From contig CALGIK010000208.1 in assembly GCA_937915515.1 (NCBI GenBank), positions 1 to 5,404 on the forward strand: DNA of 5,404 bases, read 5' to 3'. Shown piece after piece: positions 1-4,366 of the stretch (positions within the stretch are counted from its first letter, which is position 1; each line of letters starts with the position of its first letter). The stretch is from an uncultured Clostridia bacterium (GTDB taxonomy: Bacteria; Bacillota; Clostridia; Christensenellales; CAG-314). Both the position numbers and the translations under genes were made by a program. The notes below the pieces were generated by a model that worked only from the letters and a program-made list of their open reading frames with translations, did no database searches and had not been told where the DNA came from.

Positions 1-203
1 CCTAAATCGGGCAAAACAGAAACTTTGCCTTGCCAGTTTAAATCGGCACTGTTTATCAAGATTTTTTCGTTTAACGCACCGCCAAAAACGTTTATACCTG
101 TTTTACCGTTGCCGCTAAAAAAGCCCTCCCGCCAAGTTTCGCTCCACCACGAAGCACATAAGCGTGATTGAATACCGTTTTTAAGCTTTTTTAATGTTAC
201 CAT
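1..203 (-). CDS. GH95-like glycoside hydrolase, N-terminal fragment (partial)
   Basis: This is an open frame of 67 codons that starts at 203 and runs off the left edge of the window, so only the N-terminus is visible. The ATG is preceded by AAGAGGA four bases upstream and by a good promoter. Residues about 8-50 contain GIQSRLCASWW, then FFSGNGKTGINVFGG, then LNEKILINSADLNWQGK. This matches the pattern of the N-terminal domain of GH95-type glycosidases (a W..., GNG.(I/L)GA.VFGG, then ...LN...LW.G). Members of that family are mostly alpha-L-fucosidases or alpha-L-galactosidases acting on plant or host glycans. No signal peptide is seen, which suggests a cytoplasmic enzyme acting on imported oligosaccharides. 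The catalytic (alpha/alpha)6 barrel lies outside the window, so substrate and activity cannot be judged. The family assignment rests on recognition of a short stretch. Confidence 0.68.
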   Translation of the reverse strand, partial: MVTLKKLKNGIQSRLCASWWSETWREGFFSGNGKTGINVFGGALNEKILINSADLNWQGKVSVLPDL

Positions 204-232
204 AATTTCCTCTTAAAACATTATATAAAATA

Positions 233-261
233 ATTATACTTTAACAGGACGTTAATTACAA
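233..261 (-). promoter_or_regulatory. Sigma-A-type promoter of the GH95-like gene
   Basis: On the minus strand a -35 box TTGTAA (256-261) and a perfect -10 box TATAAT (233-238) are separated by exactly 17 bp. The predicted start site near 226 gives a leader of about 23 nt that contains the AAGAGGA ribosome binding site. The glycosidase gene is therefore probably transcribed independently of the small gene upstream at 280-474. Confidence 0.72.
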
Positions 262-279
262 GAGGAAACAGCTAAAAAA

Positions 280-474
280 TTAATAATTTTTAAGTTTAAT
301 AACTAAGCTGTCACCGTCTTCGTATTCGTCGGCATATTCGTATCTGTCTTCCTGTTTAACGGTGCAGGCGGGCTTTTTATGGTATCTTATTATTACCAAT
401 TGATAAACCAAATAGCATATTGCCGCTGCTAAGCCTCCGCTTGACAAAATAATTATGGGTAAAATATTGTCCAT
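280..474 (-). CDS. Small single-pass membrane protein, unknown function
   Basis: I do not recognise this 64-residue protein. It is judged real because GGGAGG (481-486) sits six bases before the ATG, a near-perfect Shine-Dalgarno sequence, and because the product has clear architecture. Residues about 4-29 form one hydrophobic helix. A basic stretch (R30, H32, K33, K34) follows, which by the positive-inside rule puts the C-terminus in the cytoplasm. The tail at residues 42-55 is strongly acidic and tyrosine-rich (eight D/E of 14 residues, with Y45, Y47 and Y51). The gene is divergent from the YhcN-like gene (604, +) and 76 bp upstream of the GH95-like gene, which has its own promoter. No cleavable signal or lipobox is evident. 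I could not pick a convincing promoter for it in 475-560. Confidence 0.6.
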   Translation of the reverse strand: MDNILPIIILSSGGLAAAICYLVYQLVIIRYHKKPACTVKQEDRYEYADEYEDGDSLVIKLKNY

Positions 475-603
475 ATCTAACCTCCCGTTTTATTTTTGCT
501 CAAATTTATTTTTACATAACTATGCCGTCATAAAAAATCTGTTTTAATGATTTTGTATATTTTTTTGTCTAAAACGCACTCTAAAAACAAAAAGGAGATT
601 AAA

Positions 604-1077
604 ATGAAAAAATATTCATTATTATTTGCATTAGCTTTAAGTATTTTTGCAGCTTCGTTGTTTGGTCTTGATGCCGCATATGCAGAAGAAAAGCCGATTA
701 AGGATAGACAAAAAATAGAGCAAATGGTCAATAAGATTGACGGAGTAAAAGAAAGCCGTGTGTTTGCATATGAGGATTATGTCGTCGTGGCAGTACGCAC
801 CAATAGCGTATACAGCAAAGAAGATGCAACAAAATTAATAAAAAAAATAAAAGACGAAATAGCAGCTAAATTTAAACAATTTACTAAGGTTAAAGTAACT
901 ATGTCATTAAAAGCGTTTAGAGCCATTGAAGAAATCAACAGAATGATAGACACCGGCGATGTAGATATTGACGATATATGGGATAAGCGTCCTAAACCTC
1001 TGCCTTGCCCCGAGTGTCCCCGTCAAAGTCCCGACAAAAAAGATATAAAGCAAGAAAAACAAAAGAGACAGCAATAA
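604..1077 (+). CDS. YhcN/YlaJ-like sporulation-associated secreted protein
   Basis: This 157-residue exported protein resembles the YhcN/YlaJ spore protein family, whose members are lipoproteins of the forespore or spore envelope with no known enzymatic activity. ATG 604 is chosen because AGGAGA (593-598) lies five bases upstream and a typical signal peptide starts there: MKK, a hydrophobic core at residues 4-22, and a probable signal peptidase I site AYA-EE after residue 27. Residues about 35-115 fit the family pattern: IDGVKESRVFAYEDYVVVAV, then a basic amphipathic helix, then FTKVKVTMSLKAFRAIEEI. Two features differ from the Bacillus proteins. There is no lipobox cysteine, so the protein is probably secreted rather than lipid-anchored. 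The hydrophilic tail also carries a C135-P-E-C138 pair and ends in a lysine/glutamine-rich stretch. The gene ends before a bidirectional terminator. The family call is moderately secure; a spore location is inferred. Confidence 0.68.
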   Translation: MKKYSLLFALALSIFAASLFGLDAAYAEEKPIKDRQKIEQMVNKIDGVKESRVFAYEDYVVVAVRTNSVYSKEDATKLIKKIKDEIAAKFKQFTKVKVTMSLKAFRAIEEINRMIDTGDVDIDDIWDKRPKPLPCPECPRQSPDKKDIKQEKQKRQQ

Positions 1078-1143
1078 CACAATAAATTAACGCTTAAAAA
1101 AATATATTTAAATAAAAAGTAATTATCAGCATTCAAATCAAAT

Positions 1144-1190
1144 AAAAAATCCCTCTTACAATGTCACAAGTACCATAAGAGGGATTTTTT
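1144..1190. terminator. Bidirectional Rho-independent terminator between convergent genes
   Basis: A perfect 15-bp inverted repeat (1144-1158 and 1176-1190) encloses a 17-nt loop. The stem core is ATCCCTCTTA / TAAGAGGGAT, flanked by A6 on the left and T6 on the right. On either strand the hairpin therefore ends in a U-tract. It lies between the ends of the YhcN-like gene (1077, +) and the MarR gene (1244, -), and can stop transcription from both sides. Confidence 0.88.
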
Positions 1191-1243
1191 ATCAGCATAA
1201 TCTGATTTATAGGAGTAGAAAAAAGATTATTTTTCAAGCATTG

Positions 1244-1717
1244 CTATTTTATTTTGTCAAGGTGGTCAATAAGATTATTGATTACACTCACTAAATCGTT
1301 TTTATCTTTTTCCGATAAACTCGATTCAATAGTCCCGCGCACTACATTTTCGCAAAATTCGCCGTTTTCAAAAATTACCTCTTTGCCTAAAGGTGTCAAA
1401 CTAATAACCTGTCGTTTAGAATTATCTTCTTTTTCTTTGGTTACATAGTTAAGTTTTAACAGCTTTTTGACATAGTATCCGATTATTTTAGGGTCGATGC
1501 CTACCTTGTCTGCAAGGTTTCCGATTGAGAGTTGACCGTATTGTAACAATATCATAATTTTGCGATAGCTATTATTAAGCTTGCGCAATCTTATACTTTG
1601 AACTCCCTCGGAGCTATCAATTCTGTTATAAAATTTTTTATTAAGCAGAATATTAAGATCCGACAACAAAACACCTAATCTATTGGTGTAATCATTTGCA
1701 TATTTATATTCATTCAT
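1244..1717 (-). CDS. MarR-family winged-helix transcriptional regulator
   Basis: This is a 157-residue protein of normal size for the MarR family, whose members are dimeric winged-helix regulators that often respond to small ligands or stress. An N-terminal helical part (about 1-48) would form the dimer interface together with the C-terminal helices (about 128-157, SLSEKDKNDLVSVINNLIDHL). Residues 50-86 are the DNA-binding core: YRKIMILLQYG, then LSIGNLADKVGIDPKIIGYY and VKKLLKLNYV. The wing at 93-108 has the family-typical KEKEDNSKRQVISLTPLG, equivalent to the D.R...v.LT..G motif. The start is supported by AAAGGTG upstream and a strong promoter. No adjacent target gene is evident: the gene is monocistronic, convergent with the YhcN-like gene and downstream of rsfS. 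Autoregulation through sequences at the promoter or through the 1797-1825 palindrome is plausible. The ligand and regulon are unknown. Confidence 0.88.
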   Translation of the reverse strand: MNEYKYANDYTNRLGVLLSDLNILLNKKFYNRIDSSEGVQSIRLRKLNNSYRKIMILLQYGQLSIGNLADKVGIDPKIIGYYVKKLLKLNYVTKEKEDNSKRQVISLTPLGKEVIFENGEFCENVVRGTIESSLSEKDKNDLVSVINNLIDHLDKIK

Positions 1718-1754
1718 ATTGCACCTTTAAAAAATCGACATTTTCAACTATTTT

Positions 1755-1783
1755 ATTGTACCTAAAAATCATTATTAAGTCAA
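1755..1783 (-). promoter_or_regulatory. Sigma-A-type promoter of the MarR gene
   Basis: On the minus strand a -35 box TTGACT (1778-1783) and a -10 box TACAAT (1755-1760) are separated by 17 bp. The predicted start is near 1748, about 31 nt before the ATG. A loose inverted repeat, ATCATT (1768-1773) / AATGAT (1787-1792), is centred on the -35 box and could be part of an autoregulatory operator. Its arms are short and AT-rich, so that reading is weak. Confidence 0.75.
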
Positions 1784-1796
1784 TTAAATGATAATA

Positions 1797-1825
1797 TAAT
1801 TGTGCCATAATTTATGGCACAATTA
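1797..1825. repeat. Perfect 29-bp palindrome upstream of the MarR promoter (operator or terminator)
   Basis: Two 14-bp arms, TAATTGTGCCATAA and TTATGGCACAATTA, flank a single central base (1811). No strong U-tract follows on either strand; the minus strand continues TATTATCATTT. That makes a classic terminator only a moderate fit, although it lies about 100 bp after the rsfS stop and could end the nadD-rsfS transcript. The alternative is a protein-binding site: the centre lies about 63 bp upstream of the predicted MarR-gene transcription start, with the near edge 13 bp from the -35 box. The symmetry is directly visible; the function is undecided. Confidence 0.6.
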
Positions 1826-1925
1826 AAAAAAGGGTATTTTCAGTTTAAAAATAATCAATAATCAAAATTTAAATGATTTTATTATAAAATTATTTAGTCC
1901 TTGACCTTTATTAATAATTTTTACG

Positions 1926-2279
1926 TTAATCGGTATAAGTAGTAATATTATTGCCGCTATTCCATAGTTTATCAAGCTGGTAAAACTCTCTGGTGCTCTG
2001 ATTAAAGATATGCACAATAATATTGCCGTAATCGGCAGCTATCCACTTTCCGTCGGCGTAACCTTCCTTGCGGCGGCAGAAAATTTCTTCCGCTTCCAAT
2101 TTTTCTTCGAGATTGTCAAAAATCGCTTTTACCTGAGGTACGCTTTTGCCGCTTGCGATGATAAAATAATCGGCAATATCCGTCAAAGTTGCCACCGAAA
2201 TTATTTTTATGTCGATAGCCTGTTTTTCGCTTAATGCTTTGCATATCCTGTCTACTGTTTGCTTAGCTGAAATTTCCAT
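1926..2279 (-). CDS. rsfS: Ribosomal silencing factor RsfS
   Basis: RsfS (DUF143/Iojap family, YqeL in Bacillus) binds ribosomal protein uL14 on the large subunit and blocks joining of the 30S subunit, lowering translation under nutrient limitation. The 117-residue length is normal for the family. Diagnostic residues are present: LTDIADYFIIASGKS (32-46), VPQVKAI (47-53), KEGYADGKWIAADYGNIIVHIF (71-92, with W79, D83-Y84-G85 and H90) and REFYQLDKLW (97-106). The ATG is ten bases after the stop of the nadD-yqeK fusion, and the stop codon overlaps the Shine-Dalgarno sequence, so translation is probably coupled. The order nadD, yqeK, rsfS is conserved in Firmicutes. Here the methyltransferase gene (yqeM) that often follows in Bacillus is absent and a MarR gene with its own promoter lies downstream. 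Confidence 0.96.
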   Translation of the reverse strand: MEISAKQTVDRICKALSEKQAIDIKIISVATLTDIADYFIIASGKSVPQVKAIFDNLEEKLEAEEIFCRRKEGYADGKWIAADYGNIIVHIFNQSTREFYQLDKLWNSGNNITTYTD

Positions 2280-2285
2280 TAATCT

Positions 2286-2292
2286 TCTCCTA
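2286..2292 (-). promoter_or_regulatory. Shine-Dalgarno of rsfS overlapping the upstream stop codon
   Basis: On the minus strand the sequence TAGGAGA contains both the TAG stop of the nadD-yqeK gene (2290-2292) and the AGGAGA ribosome binding site of rsfS, followed six bases later by the rsfS ATG. A ribosome terminating on the first gene covers the initiation site of the second, which points to translational coupling. Confidence 0.8.
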
Positions 2293-3411
2293 AAATAAAT
2301 TGTAATATCTCATAGTGGCAACGGTCAAAGTATCCACATTGTTTTTGCCATATTTTTTAACGGCTATACCGTACATATCAGTTAGTACCATAACAAATGC
2401 CTTGTCTATGCTTTTTAATGCTATCGAATAATAATTCGATACGTCATATCGCCGTGTTTTTTCCGCCTTGTCGGCTACAAACACTAATTTTTCCAACGGC
2501 GTCATATTAGGTCTGCCTGTTGTATGATAACGGATAGCGTCAAGTATTTTTTGGTCTTTAATAAAAAAATCTTTTTGAGCGACTTTTACGCCAAGAGCGC
2601 AATGAATAAGTGGCTTAAGGAGTTTTTCTTCATTAAAAAAACCGTAATTTTCCCACTGCATAACGGGTATATTCTTGCCGCAATCGTGCAATAAGCAAGC
2701 AATAAATGCGTTTTCGGTGTTTATCGAATTTGCACGTGCAAATTCCTGCCCGGCTTTGACAACATTGTAAGTGTGCAAAAACCTTGACGGCTCCAATAAT
2801 GCTTTCAGCTTGTCTACCATTTCGGCGTGTTTACAAAGAAGCCCTTTTTGTTTTATATAATTGTCGACGTTTTGCGGTAAATACTTAGTGTTATCAATGC
2901 CAAATTCATAATTAATACGAATTTCGGTGGAAGAAATTTCCGACGGAATAACATCCAAAAAAACCACTTTAGCGCCGTATTTTTTGCTATTAAAAGCGGC
3001 ATCATTTTTTAAAGAGTCGCCCCTTTGCGCTACGGCAAGAGTGGCTAAACGGGCAATCTCCTCAGGCTTTTTCCATAAGGAGAAATCGCGCAAACTGTCC
3101 CCTCCCATAATAAAAAAAATTTCGGCATTTGGGTAAAGCTCTTTTATGTGAGCAAGCGTAAGATAAGAATAGTTTTTTATACCGCTTTTTATCTCGTAAT
3201 CGCTGACCTCTACGTTTTTTAAGTCTTCAAAAGCCAATTGTGTTAGGTTTAAACGTTCTGTTTTATCAATATAGCTGTATTTATGCGGGGGCTGTCCGCT
3301 CGGCATAACAATCATCTTGTCTAAGTTTAATTGCTTTAAAGCGCCTTTAACTATATTTATATGCGCATTATGGACAGGCGCAAATGTACCGCCGAAGAAG
3401 CCTATTTTCAT
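2290..3411 (-). CDS. nadD: Bifunctional nicotinate-nucleotide adenylyltransferase / YqeK-type HD phosphohydrolase
   Basis: This single 373-residue chain joins two proteins that are separate neighbours in Bacillus. Residues 1-190 are NadD, which adenylates nicotinate mononucleotide with ATP to form deamido-NAD. It shows the nucleotidyltransferase motif GGTFAPVHNAH (7-17), PSGQPPHK (37-44), IMGGDSLRDFSLWKKPEEI (101-119) and the ATP-binding SSTEIR (160-165). Residues about 197-373 are YqeK, an HD-domain enzyme that in Firmicutes splits Ap4A symmetrically to ADP. Metal ligands fit H213, H242-D243, H270, H296 and D314 (RFLHTYNV, LLHDCGK, IRYHTTG, VFVADKAEKTRR). Both active sites look intact. The NadD motif has A11 where many members have D, and the usual HG at the third histidine reads HC. 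The start is fixed by MKIGFFGGTF, yet no Shine-Dalgarno precedes it and the promoter abuts the ATG. Mycoplasmas also carry a NadD-YqeK fusion. Confidence 0.95.
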   Translation of the reverse strand: MKIGFFGGTFAPVHNAHINIVKGALKQLNLDKMIVMPSGQPPHKYSYIDKTERLNLTQLAFEDLKNVEVSDYEIKSGIKNYSYLTLAHIKELYPNAEIFFIMGGDSLRDFSLWKKPEEIARLATLAVAQRGDSLKNDAAFNSKKYGAKVVFLDVIPSEISSTEIRINYEFGIDNTKYLPQNVDNYIKQKGLLCKHAEMVDKLKALLEPSRFLHTYNVVKAGQEFARANSINTENAFIACLLHDCGKNIPVMQWENYGFFNEEKLLKPLIHCALGVKVAQKDFFIKDQKILDAIRYHTTGRPNMTPLEKLVFVADKAEKTRRYDVSNYYSIALKSIDKAFVMVLTDMYGIAVKKYGKNNVDTLTVATMRYYNLF

Positions 3412-3417
3412 ATAGTT

Positions 3418-3446
3418 AGTATATCAGATTTTGATTTTTTTGTTAA
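3418..3446 (-). promoter_or_regulatory. Promoter of the nadD-rsfS operon, adjacent to the start codon
   Basis: On the minus strand a -35 box TTAACA (3441-3446) and an extended -10 box TGATATACT (hexamer TATACT at 3418-3423) are separated by 17 bp. Only six bases lie between the -10 hexamer and the ATG at 3411, so the expected +1 is the A of the start codon. Together with the lack of a Shine-Dalgarno sequence this predicts a leaderless mRNA. Confidence 0.72.
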
Positions 3447-3497
3447 GTATTTAAAAATTTCCTTTTAAATTTTTTAGAAACGGCAATAATATCAATA

Positions 3498-4283
3498 ATG
3501 TCAAAAATAATAAACATAGTTTTGTTAAGTGTCGCTGGCTTTTTGTTATGCTTTACCTGGCTTGTCTATTATAAGCAAGCCTTATGGATTTGTTATACCG
3601 TCAGCGCACTTTTGTCGGTAATGTTTTTTGTAGTGCTTTTTACTTTGGAAAAGCGTGCAAATATGCTGATACCGGGTAAGCGTGTTAAAAAAAGCGTGTC
3701 GGATGCGCAAAAAAAAGCTCTGGCGCTTTTAACGGATTATACCGTATTTTTGAATATTTTTGAAACAAAAGGTTACGTTGTAAAACGTTTATCAGATGAA
3801 ATTTACTTAATCGAAAACCAAAAAAATACTTTGATTGTGTTTAACTTTAAACTTTCAAACGTGGGAGCGCAGGACGTAATCAATGCCTATAAATTGTCAA
3901 AGAAAAATCAAGCGGACAAAATTGTTTTGTTTTGCTTGGCTTTTGACGTAAGCGCAAAAGAAATGTGCCGTATGTTGGATAAAGAAATCACCTTTATGGA
4001 CTTTAATTCCACAAAACAATTTTTACGAGCCAACCAACGTGCTATTGAGTTGCCTCAACCCGAAAAAAGGGTTAGATTATTTGAAAGCAAACTTTTTTAT
4101 TACGCTTTTAACCGCTCACGCTTTAAATATTACTTTTTTAGCGCAGTTTTTCTTCTGTTGCTTTCAAGAATTAGCTTTTATTCTCTCTACAATATCAGTA
4201 TTGCTACAGTGTCTTTTGGTCTAAGTCTCTACTGTTTAGTAAATAAACGCTTTAACTCTCAAACAGAAATTTTAAAATTGTAA
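3498..4283 (+). CDS. Membrane protein with a central nuclease-like (Mrr/PD-(D/E)XK-type) domain
   Basis: I do not recognise a named family for this 261-residue protein. Helices at about 4-24 and 28-50 form an N-terminal hairpin, a soluble domain spans about 60-205, and helices at about 211-227 and 230-248 form a C-terminal hairpin. The soluble part runs GYVVKRL, EIYLIENQKNTLIVFNFKLSNVGAQDVINAY, ADKIVLFCLAFDVSAKEM, then LDKEITFMDFNSTKQFL. This order resembles Mrr-type restriction-endonuclease folds (V..K...VG...V..., a strand with a turn then helix, I.L.D...L). The expected E.K catalytic pair appears as N116-F-K118, so nuclease activity is doubtful. The gene is divergent from nadD with 86 bp between. 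ATG 3498 is the first possible start after an in-frame stop, and no Shine-Dalgarno precedes it. A terminator follows. The fold is inferred; a ligand-binding or scaffolding role is possible. Confidence 0.72.
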   Translation: MSKIINIVLLSVAGFLLCFTWLVYYKQALWICYTVSALLSVMFFVVLFTLEKRANMLIPGKRVKKSVSDAQKKALALLTDYTVFLNIFETKGYVVKRLSDEIYLIENQKNTLIVFNFKLSNVGAQDVINAYKLSKKNQADKIVLFCLAFDVSAKEMCRMLDKEITFMDFNSTKQFLRANQRAIELPQPEKRVRLFESKLFYYAFNRSRFKYYFFSAVFLLLLSRISFYSLYNISIATVSFGLSLYCLVNKRFNSQTEILKL

Positions 4284-4292
4284 TTCTCCATC

Positions 4293-4328
4293 AAAAATCA
4301 GCAAAAACATTTGTCTTTGCTGATTTTT
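4293..4328. terminator. Bidirectional Rho-independent terminator
   Basis: A perfect 13-bp inverted repeat, AAAAATCAGCAAA (4293-4305) and TTTGCTGATTTTT (4316-4328), has a 10-nt loop. T5 follows the stem on each strand. It lies ten bases after the stop of the membrane-protein gene (4283, +) and 38 bases beyond the stop of the BspA-like gene (4367, -), so it can end both convergent transcripts. Confidence 0.85.
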
Positions 4329-4366
4329 AGGAAGTAGAAAGGAAACGATTTTTAATATCAAATTTA

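Noticed and set aside
277..293. A/T palindrome AAAAATTA/TAATTTTT at the end of the small membrane-protein gene as a terminator
   Set aside because: It has a one-base loop, no G/C pair in the stem, and overlaps the stop codon; it is not a credible hairpin.
547..603. Longer start for the YhcN-like gene, adding 19 residues
   Set aside because: The strong ribosome binding site (593-598) and the signal peptide both point to ATG 604; the extension would place a hydrophilic basic stretch before the signal peptide.
528..731. Open frame of 67 codons on the minus strand
   Set aside because: It overlaps the signal-peptide region of the YhcN-like gene in antisense and has no ribosome binding site of its own; its apparent signal-like sequence is a shadow of the gene on the other strand.
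1254..1448. Plus-strand open frame inside the MarR gene
   Set aside because: Antisense to a well-supported gene, with no ribosome binding site or family resemblance.
1886..1921. AAAATTATT / AATAATTTT inverted repeat just after rsfS as its terminator
   Set aside because: The stem is nine A/T pairs only, with an 18-base loop. Such repeats are expected by chance in this composition.
2010..2234. Open frame on the plus strand within rsfS
   Set aside because: Antisense to a confidently identified conserved gene, with no recognisable product.
2927..3136. Open frame on the plus strand within nadD-yqeK
   Set aside because: Antisense to the conserved NadD coding sequence and without domain similarity.
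3424..3497. Search for a riboswitch or attenuator in the 86-bp region between nadD and the divergent gene
   Set aside because: The region is too short and too AT-rich for a structured leader, and the nadD promoter leaves no leader at all.
4039..4224. Second plus-strand frame inside the membrane-protein gene
   Set aside because: A shifted frame of an AT-rich membrane-protein gene readily gives hydrophobic open frames; there is no independent start signal.
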